From Burkholderiales bacterium RIFCSPLOWO2_12_FULL_65_40 (GTDB lineage Bacteria > Pseudomonadota > Gammaproteobacteria > Burkholderiales > Burkholderiaceae_C): a stretch of DNA of 53,363 bases. Position numbers and translations under genes: made by a program. The notes below the pieces were generated by a model that saw nothing but the letters and a program-made list of their open reading frames with translations, was not told the origin of the DNA and ran no database searches. The stretch lies in NCBI GenBank assembly GCA_001770955.1, contig MESL01000036.1:1-53363 (forward strand). Direction: 5' to 3'. Within the stretch, counting starts at the first letter, position 1; each line of letters begins with the position of its first letter. Below are positions 22,941-30,195 of this stretch, piece by piece.

Positions 22941-23678
22941 ATGAACGCCTCATTGCCCCCGCCCCGGGCCAGTGCCCTCGACCTGGCCTCATTCCCCGAG
23001 GGCATTCGCGCCCTGATCATCGGCGCCAGCGGCGGCATCGGGCAGGCCTTTGTGCAGGTGCTGCAAGCCCATCCCCGCTGTGGCGAGGTGGTGGGCCTGC
23101 ACCGGCGCAGCATGCCCCGCCTGGATCTGGACGACGAGGCCAGCATCGCCAGCGCTGCGGACGCCCTGCATGGCGGCGGAAAATTTCACCTGATCATCCA
23201 CGCCGCAGGCGTGCTGCACACCGAAGGCTTCATGCCCGAAAAGAAACTGGGAGATCTGGGCTATGCCCAGCTTGAAGCCATTTTCCGCATCAACACCTTT
23301 GGCCCCGGCCTGGTGCTGCGCCACTTTGGCCCGATGCTCGATGCCGGGCGTGGCGTGCTCGCGGTGCTGTCGGCCAAGGTGGGCAGCATCGAGGACAACC
23401 GCCTGGGCGGCTGGTACAGCTACCGGGCCTCCAAAGCGGCGCTCAACATGCTGCTGAAAACCGCATCCATTGAAGTGCTGCGCAGCCACCCGCAGGCGGT
23501 GCTCGCGAGCCTGCATCCCGGCACGGTCAACACGCGTTTGTCCCAACCGTTCAAGGGCGGGCAGATCGGCCGGGCCGCGCCGGACGCCGCGCGGGACATG
23601 CTCGGCGTTCTGAACCGCCTGACGCCCGCCGATTCGGGCGGGTTTTTCGCGTACTCCGGCGAGCGCCTGCCCTGGTAG
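22941..23678 (+). CDS. Short-chain dehydrogenase/reductase
   Basis: 245 residues. The Rossmann glycine motif is GASGGIG near residue 29, an NNAG-type block is present as IHAAGVLH, and the catalytic pair is Tyr161 and Lys165 (YRASK) with a preceding Ser in the VLSAKVGS block. It resembles the SDR group including CsgA of Myxococcus and YciK-like enzymes, which act on unknown or lipid substrates. Cofactor preference cannot be read reliably. It is convergent with gor (24 bp between the stops) and divergent from the phn operon. Confidence 0.87.
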   Translation: MNASLPPPRASALDLASFPEGIRALIIGASGGIGQAFVQVLQAHPRCGEVVGLHRRSMPRLDLDDEASIASAADALHGGGKFHLIIHAAGVLHTEGFMPEKKLGDLGYAQLEAIFRINTFGPGLVLRHFGPMLDAGRGVLAVLSAKVGSIEDNRLGGWYSYRASKAALNMLLKTASIEVLRSHPQAVLASLHPGTVNTRLSQPFKGGQIGRAAPDAARDMLGVLNRLTPADSGGFFAYSGERLPW

Positions 23679-23702
23679 CGGCGGGCGGCCGGGGCCACGG
23701 GC

Positions 23703-25079
23703 TCAGTCCGCCCTGGTCCGGGTGACTTTGTCGCGCAGGGTGACAAACTCTTCCGCAGCCGTGGGATGCAAAGCCACGGTGGCATCGAAGTCGGCTTTGG
23801 TGGCGCCCATGCGGATGGCAATGGCCAGGCCCTGGATGATCTCGGGGGCATCAGCGCCCACCATGTGCGCGCCCAGCACGCGCTGGCTGGCCGTGTCCAC
23901 GATCAGCTTGACCAGCGTGCGCTCGTCGCGGCCCGACAGGGTATGGCGCATGCTGCGAAACCGGGCACTGTAAATGTCGATGGAGCCGGTTTGCTCCAGC
24001 GCCTGCGCCTCGGTGAGGCCCACGGTGCCAATCGGTGGCTGGCTGAACACGGCAGAGGGTACGGTGGTCAGGTCTGCAGGGGTGCGGTCCGGGCCAAACA
24101 GGGTGTGGGCCAGCGCTGCCCCTTCTCGGATGGCCACCGGGGTGAGCGCAATGCGGTCGGTCACATCGCCCACGGCGTGGATGCTGGCAACGCAGGTCTG
24201 TCCGAACGCATCCACCGGGATGGCGCCCGCACCGTCCAGCGCCACCCCGACCTCTTCCAGGCCCAGTCCCTGGGTGTTGGGCACCCGGCCCGTGGCGTAG
24301 AGCACGGCATCGACCACCAGTGGCGCCCCTGGCGTCCCGGCCAGGGTCACGGCCAGGCTGCCGTCGCTCATTTTCTCAATCTGCGTGACGTCCTCGTGCA
24401 GCCGCACGGAAATGCCTTTTGTCACCATCGCGTCGTGCAGGTGCGCGCGCACATCGTCGTCAAAACCACGCAACACCTGTTCACCCCGGTAACACAGGGT
24501 GACTTGCGCGCCCAGGCCATGGAAGATGCCCGCAAATTCGACCGCAATGTAGCCGCCGCCCACCATCAGCACCCGCCGGGGGAGCTGCGGCAGGTCAAAC
24601 ACCTCGTTGGAGGTGATGGCGTGCTCGATGCCCGGAATCTGCGGCACAAACGGCGTGCCGCCGGTGGCCACCAGAATGTGCTCGGCCGCGATGTGCTGGC
24701 CGTTCACCGTCACGGCGTGCGCATCCACCAGACGCGCCGCGCCGTGCATCACCTCCACCCTCGCACCCTGCAGGTTCTTTTCGTACAGGCTGCTCAGGCG
24801 GGCGATCTCCCGGTTTTTCGCCTCGATCAACTGGGGCCAGGAGAATTCGGCGGGGGGCACCGTCCAGCCGAAGCCTTGGGCATCGGCAAAGTCCTCCGCA
24901 AAATGGGCTGCGTACACCAGCAGCTTTTTGGGCACGCACCCGCGAATGACACAGGTTCCGCCATACCGGAAGCTCTCGGCAATGGCCACGCGCGCCCCCA
25001 AGCTGGCGGCAATGCGTGCCGCGCGCACGCCGCCCGAGCCACCGCCGATGACGAAAAGTTGGTAGTGGTAGGGGGGCAT
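23703..25079 (-). CDS. gor: Glutathione-disulfide reductase
   Basis: 458 residues from ATG 25079 (RBS AGGA). FAD motif VIGGGSGGVRAARIA, redox-active disulfide Cys43 and Cys48 in GGTCVIRGCVPKKL, NAD(P) motif VLMVGGGYIAVEFAG and the C-terminal dimer-interface HPTAAEEF identify glutathione reductase and separate it from lipoamide or mercuric reductases. It regenerates reduced glutathione with NADPH in the cytosol. An in-frame N-terminal extension of 49 codons would be rich in unconserved sequence and is rejected. Confidence 0.93.
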   Translation of the reverse strand: MPPYHYQLFVIGGGSGGVRAARIAASLGARVAIAESFRYGGTCVIRGCVPKKLLVYAAHFAEDFADAQGFGWTVPPAEFSWPQLIEAKNREIARLSSLYEKNLQGARVEVMHGAARLVDAHAVTVNGQHIAAEHILVATGGTPFVPQIPGIEHAITSNEVFDLPQLPRRVLMVGGGYIAVEFAGIFHGLGAQVTLCYRGEQVLRGFDDDVRAHLHDAMVTKGISVRLHEDVTQIEKMSDGSLAVTLAGTPGAPLVVDAVLYATGRVPNTQGLGLEEVGVALDGAGAIPVDAFGQTCVASIHAVGDVTDRIALTPVAIREGAALAHTLFGPDRTPADLTTVPSAVFSQPPIGTVGLTEAQALEQTGSIDIYSARFRSMRHTLSGRDERTLVKLIVDTASQRVLGAHMVGADAPEIIQGLAIAIRMGATKADFDATVALHPTAAEEFVTLRDKVTRTRAD

Positions 25080-25251
25080 GTCATTCCTGTGGTTGAGTGC
25101 GTCCGCCGACGTGCAGACATGGGGAGCCTGCGCCGCGATGATCGCAGGATGCGCCAAAAAACCGCACCCCGCTGTTCTTCTTCGTTTCACCCCCAATTTC
25201 AGGGGAAATGGCCGTGCCAAGGCCATGCCGGCGCTGGCGGGGTGCGCATGC

Positions 25252-25279
25252 TTGATATTTGGACATCAAAGGCTATAAT
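25252..25279 (+). promoter_or_regulatory. Sigma-70 promoter of rpsU
   Basis: TTGATA (25252-25257) and TATAAT (25274-25279) are spaced by 16 bp. The -10 is a perfect consensus. The transcription start is expected near 25286, giving a leader of about 120 nt. Confidence 0.88.
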
Positions 25280-25299
25280 CTTCGGCTTTGCTGGCATTG

Positions 25300-25380
25300 C
25301 CCCGTCGGCCAAATACTAGTTACAGACGGGGAACCCGCCACGCACGGTCTTGAGGCCCGATCTCCCCAAGACCCTCTGCG
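25300..25380 (+). promoter_or_regulatory. Structured 5' leader of rpsU (two hairpins)
   Basis: Hairpin one: CCCCGTC (25300-25306) with GACGGGG (25325-25331). Hairpin two: CGCA-C-GGTCTTG (25341-25352) with CAAGACC-CTC-TGCG (25367-25380). They occupy the transcribed leader and end about 25 bp before the ATG. Ribosomal protein leaders often mediate feedback control, so S21 autoregulation is possible but unproven. Confidence 0.55.
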
Positions 25381-25405
25381 GGCACATTTTGGAAAACATT
25401 AGCTA

Positions 25406-25618
25406 ATGACCACCATCCGTGTAAAAGAGAACGAACCCTTTGACGTTGCCCTGCGCCGCTTCAAGCGCACCATTGAAAAGCTCGGCCTGCTGACCGACCT
25501 GCGCGCCCGCGAGTTCTACGAAAAGCCCACCGCCGAGCGCAAGCGCAAGAAGGCTGCCGCCGTCAAGCGCCACTACAAGCGCGTGCGCAGCATGCAGCTG
25601 CCCAAGAAGCTGTACTAA
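25406..25618 (+). CDS. rpsU: 30S ribosomal protein S21
   Basis: 70 residues, the full length of S21, starting [20 protein letters not shown] and ending in the basic tail [13 protein letters not shown]21 joins the 30S platform and assists initiation-region binding. A strong promoter and a perfect terminator make it a monocistronic unit, not part of the classic rpsU-dnaG-rpoD operon. Confidence 0.98.
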
Positions 25619-25653
25619 GCACAGCTTCGGCATCGTCCTCGGACAAGCCGCCC

Positions 25654-25692
25654 AACCCGCGCTAGGGACGCCAAGCGCGGGTTTTGTTTTTT
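25654..25692 (+). terminator. Intrinsic terminator of rpsU
   Basis: AACCCGCGCT (25654-25663) pairs perfectly with AGCGCGGGTT (25674-25683), followed by TTGTTTTTT. Confidence 0.92.
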
Positions 25693-25698
25693 CGGGTC

Positions 25699-25788
25699 TG
25701 CACAAAGCCCCTCTGGCATCGTTGCAGCGCCTTGCCGTAGCAACACTACTGTCTACGGCGCTGCGCCTAGCCAGAGGGGCTTTGTGCA
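25699..25788. repeat. 90-bp near-perfect inverted repeat between rpsU and YqeY-like gene
   Basis: Outer arms of 19 bp, TGCACAAAGCCCCTCTGGC (25699-25717) and its exact complement (25770-25788), enclose inner arms GCAGC (25724-25728) with GCTGC (25760-25764) and GCCGTAG (25734-25740) with CTACGGC (25753-25759). The terminal loop is CAACACTACTGT. It is downstream of the rpsU terminator and ends 42 bp before the next ATG. It looks like a repetitive extragenic palindrome or a stable RNA hairpin. Confidence 0.8.
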
Positions 25789-25829
25789 AACCCTCCGTCC
25801 CTGTCTGAAACCCAAAAAAGGAAGCCGCC

Positions 25830-26276
25830 ATGAGCCTCAAGGACCAGATCACCGAAGACATGAAGACCGCCATGCGCGCCAAGGACAGCGAGCGCCTGGG
25901 CACCATCCGCCTGTTGCAGGCGGCGATGAAGCAGAAGGAAGTGGACGAGCGCATCACGCTCGACGACGCGGCGATCGTCGCCATCGTGGACAAGCTCATC
26001 AAGCAGCGCAAGGACAGCATCACCGCCTTCGAGGGCGCGGGCCGCCAGGACCTGGCCGACAAGGAAAAGGCCGAGATGGCTGTGCTGCAGGCCTACCTGC
26101 CAGAGCGCATGTCGGAAGGCGAAGTGGCTGCAGCCGTTCAGGCCATCGTGGCCGAACTGGGCGCCAAGGGTCCGGGCGACATGGGCAAGGTGATGGGCGC
26201 GGTCAAGACACGCCTGGCCGGCAAGGCGGACATGGGCCAGGTCTCTGCCGCCGTCAAGGCCGCGCTGGCGGGCTGA
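25830..26276 (+). CDS. GatB/YqeY domain protein
   Basis: 148 residues, the usual length of free-standing YqeY proteins, with the conserved start SLKDQITEDMKTAMRAKDSERLGTIRLL and the C-terminal MGKVMGAVK block. The domain resembles the tRNA-binding tail of GatB amidotransferase, but the exact role of stand-alone YqeY is unknown. The gene commonly follows rpsU in proteobacteria, consistent with this position. RBS AAGGAAG precedes the ATG. Confidence 0.92.
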   Translation: MSLKDQITEDMKTAMRAKDSERLGTIRLLQAAMKQKEVDERITLDDAAIVAIVDKLIKQRKDSITAFEGAGRQDLADKEKAEMAVLQAYLPERMSEGEVAAAVQAIVAELGAKGPGDMGKVMGAVKTRLAGKADMGQVSAAVKAALAG

Positions 26277-26337
26277 CTCCCGGAACTGCGCACATGGCCT
26301 GGGCTGGCAGGCCGTGCGTCCTCCTGATCGGCGTATC

Positions 26338-26793
26338 ATGAAGCATGCACTTTGCGCCCCTGACATGACCTCCACCGCGCCGCTATCCGACCTGTGCCAG
26401 TTGTTCTACATCAGCCGCTCCCTCTCGACGCCCCAGGACGTGGAACAGATACTGAGCAGCGCACGCCGTCGGAATTCGCAGCGCGATGTCACAGGTGTCC
26501 TGCTGCTGTCTGGCGGACATTTCGCCCAGTTGCTCGAAGGCCCTGCAGCGGCCCTGCATGAAACCATGGCCGCCATTGATGCGGACACCCGTCACACAGC
26601 CGTGACACGACTCATCGAAGAAAACACTGCACAGCGCCGCTTCAAGGACTGGAGCATGGCATTCTGCGAGGCCCCTGGGGCAGACGACCTCATCGAGCAA
26701 CTCCTGGCCGGTCCACCGGTCAACCCCGAGCGCGCCCGGCGTGTGATGGAAGGCATTGTGGCCGCCTGCCATCCCATGACCTCCAGCGGCTGA
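26338..26793 (+). CDS. BLUF-domain blue-light sensor
   Basis: 151 residues from ATG 26338; a GTG 24 bp upstream or an ATG at 26365 are alternatives, and none has a clear RBS. Key BLUF positions are preserved: Tyr24 (LFYIS), Asn46 (RRNSQRDVTG), Gln64 (HFAQLLEG) and Trp105 (KDWSM), matching AppA Tyr21, Asn45, Gln63 and Trp104. It should bind FAD and respond to blue light. It is a short single-domain protein without an EAL or other output, so it must signal to a partner. The convergent neighbour, five bases away, is an atypical response regulator. Confidence 0.9.
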   Translation: MKHALCAPDMTSTAPLSDLCQLFYISRSLSTPQDVEQILSSARRRNSQRDVTGVLLLSGGHFAQLLEGPAAALHETMAAIDADTRHTAVTRLIEENTAQRRFKDWSMAFCEAPGADDLIEQLLAGPPVNPERARRVMEGIVAACHPMTSSG

Positions 26794-26798
26794 GTCCG

Positions 26799-27593
26799 CT
26801 ACTCCCGCACCAGCGGGGCACGGAATTCATAGCCCACCTTGGACACACTGTGCACCGGCACCAAGGGCTGCCCGGCCTGCTCGATGCGCTTGCGCAGACG
26901 GTACAGAGTGACGTGCAATGCATTGTCCATGTCGTCGGCGCCGTCCCCCCAGAGACTCTCGATCAGTGCACGGCGCGCCACCCGGCCGCCTTCAGTGTGG
27001 GCAAAGCAGCGCATGACGGCCAGATCGCTGTCCCCCAGGGATATCCGCGTGCCATCAGGGGCCTGCAGGATCGACTGCTCCTCTAGCAACCGCCAGGGTG
27101 CCTGAGCCGAAGCCTGCGCACCCGGCCCTGAACGCCGCTGAATGGCAAGGATCGCAGCCTGCAAATGGTCCTCGGGCGCATCCCGGCGCAACACCATATC
27201 AGCCCCGGCCTCCAGGGCGGACACAAAGCCCTCGCCTTCCTGATTGCTGATTGCCAGGATTCCGGCATTGTTGCGCCGACGGATCAGACGGATCAGATCC
27301 AGACCGGGCACACCTTGCTGCTCCAGGCACACCACATAAAACGGGAAATCAAAAGCCCGGTGCGACAACAGGAAATCATCACTGTCATCAAACCGCGTCA
27401 TATTGGCGGCATCAGGCCAGGGCGGAGCGGGTGCGTGGCCAATCCATGCGAGTGCGGCATGGATTGTGCTGATAGAGGTTTCCAGGGAAGAGTTCACCGG
27501 TAGGCCATAGATGCGATGACTGACAAAGGGAAGAAATGGCACGACCACCCCGCGAAAACGGCGAGGAGGACCATGAGCCGGAATTCTATCCAC
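26799..27593 (-). CDS. OmpR-type DNA-binding regulator with degenerate receiver domain
   Basis: Up to 264 residues from a GTG start; the first 30 residues are unconserved, so an internal start is likely (for example GTG near residue 33). Residues about 75-155 resemble a receiver, but the phospho-Asp position is occupied by Glu/Gln ([14 protein letters not shown]) and the conserved Lys by Arg ([15 protein letters not shown]). It is therefore probably not phosphorylated in the usual way. The C-terminus is a winged helix ([17 protein letters not shown] ... [10 protein letters not shown]). No histidine kinase is adjacent. It is convergent with the BLUF gene and divergent from the Aer-like receptor, with an inverted repeat between them. 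Confidence 0.8.
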   Translation of the reverse strand: MDRIPAHGPPRRFRGVVVPFLPFVSHRIYGLPVNSSLETSISTIHAALAWIGHAPAPPWPDAANMTRFDDSDDFLLSHRAFDFPFYVVCLEQQGVPGLDLIRLIRRRNNAGILAISNQEGEGFVSALEAGADMVLRRDAPEDHLQAAILAIQRRSGPGAQASAQAPWRLLEEQSILQAPDGTRISLGDSDLAVMRCFAHTEGGRVARRALIESLWGDGADDMDNALHVTLYRLRKRIEQAGQPLVPVHSVSKVGYEFRAPLVRE

Positions 27594-27607
27594 ACTTCAA
27601 CCGGTTT

Positions 27608-27640
27608 GTAATATTTTACGAAAATCATGTAAGATATTAC
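27608..27640. promoter_or_regulatory. Operator-like inverted repeat in divergent promoter region
   Basis: GTAATATTTTAC (27608-27619) and GTAAGATATTAC (27629-27640) are an inverted repeat with one mismatch and centres 21 bp apart, about two helical turns. The area is strikingly AT-rich between two GC-rich genes and lies where both promoters must be. Binding by the adjacent OmpR-type regulator is a guess. Confidence 0.5.
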
Positions 27641-27675
27641 TAAATTGTACGTCGCACCGCACCTCCAAAGCCCCA

Positions 27676-29223
27676 ATGAGAAACAACCAGCCCGTCACCC
27701 AGCGCGAATACCAGTTCCCCGCATCGGAAACTCTGCTGTCCACCACCGACACCTCCAGTCGCATCACTTACGCCAACGCGGCCTTCATCCGCACCAGCGG
27801 GTTCGATCTGGACGAGTTGATGGGGCAGCCGCACAACATGGTGCGACACCCTGACATGCCACCCGAGGCCTTTGCCGATATGTGGCGCAGCCTCAAGGAA
27901 GGCCAGTCGTGGACGGCGCTGGTGAAGAATCGCCGGAAGAATGGCGACCACTACTGGGTGCGCGCCAACGCCGCGCCGATGCGCCGCAACGGCCAGCACG
28001 TGGGCTATCTCTCGGTCCGCACCACCCCCACGCGCGCCGAAGTGGAGGCCACCGAGGCGCTCTACCGCCGCTTCAAGGACGGTAGCGCGGGTGGCCTGGC
28101 ATTCCATCGCGGTCTGATCGTGCGCACCGGCCTGATGCGCTGGGCCAGTGCGCTGCAGTTGCTGCCAACCGCCTGGCGGGTGCGCTTGCCGCTGCTGGCG
28201 ATGGGCGCTGTGCTAGGCACCGCATTGGTTCTGTCAGGGCTGGGCGGAACGGCTTTGATCGCCATGGCCGTGGCTCTGGTCATCAGTCTTTTGCTGTGCG
28301 ACCTGTTCATCGAAGCGCAGGTCACTGCGCCCTTGAAGAAAATTCTCGATTCAGCGCAGCAGGTCGCCAGTGGAGAAGCGGGCAAAGATCTGCAATTGAA
28401 CCGATGCGACGACATCGGCCTGGTGGCCCGAGCAATCCACCAGTCGGGGCTGAATCTGCAGTCACTGGTGGCTGACGTGCATGAACAGGTCTCGGGGGTA
28501 CAGATGGCCAGTCGCGAAATTGCCGTGGCCAACAACGACCTGTCCAGTCGCACCGAACAGACGGCCTCCAGCCTGCAGGAGACTGCAGCGGCCATGGAGC
28601 AGCAAACCGCCACCGTACGCCAGAACTCGGATTCGGCCCAGCAGGCCAGCCAACTGGCCCAGAGCGCGACCCTGGTGGCAGCCAAGGGCGGTGAAGAGGT
28701 ATCCAACGTGGTGACCACCATGGCACTGATCTCCACGTCGAGCCGCAAGATTGCCGACATCATCAGCGTGATCGACGGCATCGCCTTCCAGACCAACATC
28801 CTGGCGCTCAACGCCGCCGTGGAGGCCGCCCGTGCCGGAGAACAGGGTCGGGGCTTTGCTGTCGTGGCCAGCGAGGTGCGCAGCCTGGCGGGCCGCTCGG
28901 CAGCCGCCGCCAAGGAGATCAAGGCACTGATCGACGACTCGGTGGAAAAGGTGGAAAGTGGCTCACGCCTCGTAGCCAACGCAGGAATAACCATCACCGA
29001 AGTGGTGAGCCAGGTGCACCGCGTGAACGACCTGATCGCAGAGATCACGGCCGCATCGAAGGAGCAGAGCCTGGGCATCTCGCAGGTCGGCCAGGCCGTG
29101 GCGCAGTTGGACGACATGACGCAACAAAATGCCGCCATGGTGGAACAAAGCAGCGCAGCGGCGTCCAGCATGAGCGATCAATCCCGCAGGTTGCTGGACG
29201 CCATCAAGGTGTTCTCCGTGTGA
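27676..29223 (+). CDS. aer: Aer-like PAS methyl-accepting chemotaxis protein (energy taxis)
   Basis: 515 residues. Residues 15-110 form an Aer-type PAS domain ([41 protein letters not shown]), known to bind FAD in Aer. A hydrophobic stretch near residues 170-210 anchors the protein, a HAMP-like linker follows, and the signalling domain carries the invariant tip [28 protein letters not shown]. It reports redox or energy status to CheA/CheW. There is no periplasmic sensor loop, as in Aer. It starts 82 bp from the divergent regulator gene. Confidence 0.93.
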   Translation: MRNNQPVTQREYQFPASETLLSTTDTSSRITYANAAFIRTSGFDLDELMGQPHNMVRHPDMPPEAFADMWRSLKEGQSWTALVKNRRKNGDHYWVRANAAPMRRNGQHVGYLSVRTTPTRAEVEATEALYRRFKDGSAGGLAFHRGLIVRTGLMRWASALQLLPTAWRVRLPLLAMGAVLGTALVLSGLGGTALIAMAVALVISLLLCDLFIEAQVTAPLKKILDSAQQVASGEAGKDLQLNRCDDIGLVARAIHQSGLNLQSLVADVHEQVSGVQMASREIAVANNDLSSRTEQTASSLQETAAAMEQQTATVRQNSDSAQQASQLAQSATLVAAKGGEEVSNVVTTMALISTSSRKIADIISVIDGIAFQTNILALNAAVEAARAGEQGRGFAVVASEVRSLAGRSAAAAKEIKALIDDSVEKVESGSRLVANAGITITEVVSQVHRVNDLIAEITAASKEQSLGISQVGQAVAQLDDMTQQNAAMVEQSSAAASSMSDQSRRLLDAIKVFSV

Positions 29224-29315
29224 GCCTGCTGCGCTGCAGCCATGCCGGGGAGCATGGGCTGCGCGCGGCCGGCCGTGCCGGTACGATAGGCAGCCCCCGA
29301 GTGCACCAACCTGCC

Positions 29316-30122
29316 ATGCCCGCATACAACCCGTTCAAATCCGCCCTGGCGGCGCGCCAGCCCCAGATCGGCCTGTGGCTATCGATGGCCGACCCCTATC
29401 TGGCCGAAGTAGCCGCCACCGCAGGCTACGACTGGCTGCTGATCGACGGAGAGCACGCTCCCAACGACTTGCGCAGCACACTGGCGGCGCTGCAAGCCCT
29501 AGCGCCCTACCCTTCCCAGGCCGTAGTGCGCGTGGTGCACGGCGAAACGGCCCTTATCAAACAGGTGCTGGATATCGGCGCCAAAACGCTGCTCGTGCCC
29601 ATGGTGGATACGTCCGAACAGGCCCGCAGCATCGTGGCCGCCATGCGCTATGCACCGCAAGGCGTGCGCGGCGTCGGCAGCGCCGTCGCGCGCGCCTCAC
29701 AATGGGCCGGCCGTGCCGACTACATGGCGGTGGCCAATGACGAAGTCTGCCTGCTGGTGCAGGCCGAGACCGTGACCGCCCTGAACAACCTCGAAGCGAT
29801 ATGCGCCGTGGACGGCGTGCAGGGCGTGTTCATCGGCCCGGCCGACCTGGCCGCATCCATGGGCCACCCTACCGCCCCCGGACACCCGGATGTTCTGGCG
29901 GCCATCGAGACCGCCATCAAGACCATTCTTGCCAGCGGCAAGGCGGCCGGCACGCTCACTTCGAGCCCTGCACTCGCGCAACACTATCTCGATATGGGTT
30001 GCACCTTCGTGGCCGTAGGGGTGGATGTGCTGGTGTTCGCCCATGCCGCGCGCAGGCTGCGCGAACAGTTTGGCGCACCTTCAGCCGCGACCCTGCCGAC
30101 CACGCCCCACACCGCCTACTGA
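29316..30122 (+). CDS. HpcH/HpaI-family aldolase
   Basis: 268 residues from ATG 29316. The class II pyruvate aldolase signature is clear: GLWLSMADPYLAEVAATAGYDW, LLIDGEHAPND with the catalytic His, LLVPMVDTSEQA, and the metal-binding QAET and GPADLAASMG blocks. Members cleave 4-hydroxy-2-oxoheptanedioate or 2-keto-3-deoxy sugar acids to pyruvate and an aldehyde. Which substrate applies cannot be decided, since no homoprotocatechuate or sugar-acid genes lie nearby. The name hpaI would be by homology only. Confidence 0.9.
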   Translation: MPAYNPFKSALAARQPQIGLWLSMADPYLAEVAATAGYDWLLIDGEHAPNDLRSTLAALQALAPYPSQAVVRVVHGETALIKQVLDIGAKTLLVPMVDTSEQARSIVAAMRYAPQGVRGVGSAVARASQWAGRADYMAVANDEVCLLVQAETVTALNNLEAICAVDGVQGVFIGPADLAASMGHPTAPGHPDVLAAIETAIKTILASGKAAGTLTSSPALAQHYLDMGCTFVAVGVDVLVFAHAARRLREQFGAPSAATLPTTPHTAY

Positions 30123-30195
30123 CACCCCGCACATTAAGGGCTCTCGAACGGGGGGGATCTGTCGAGGCATGAGCGCTTTCGCCCATGCCCGGGCC

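Noticed and set aside
30166..30189. Hairpin GGCATG/CATGCC between convergent aldolase and DUF349 genes as a terminator
   Set aside because: It has a mismatch, a short stem and no T-tract on either strand.
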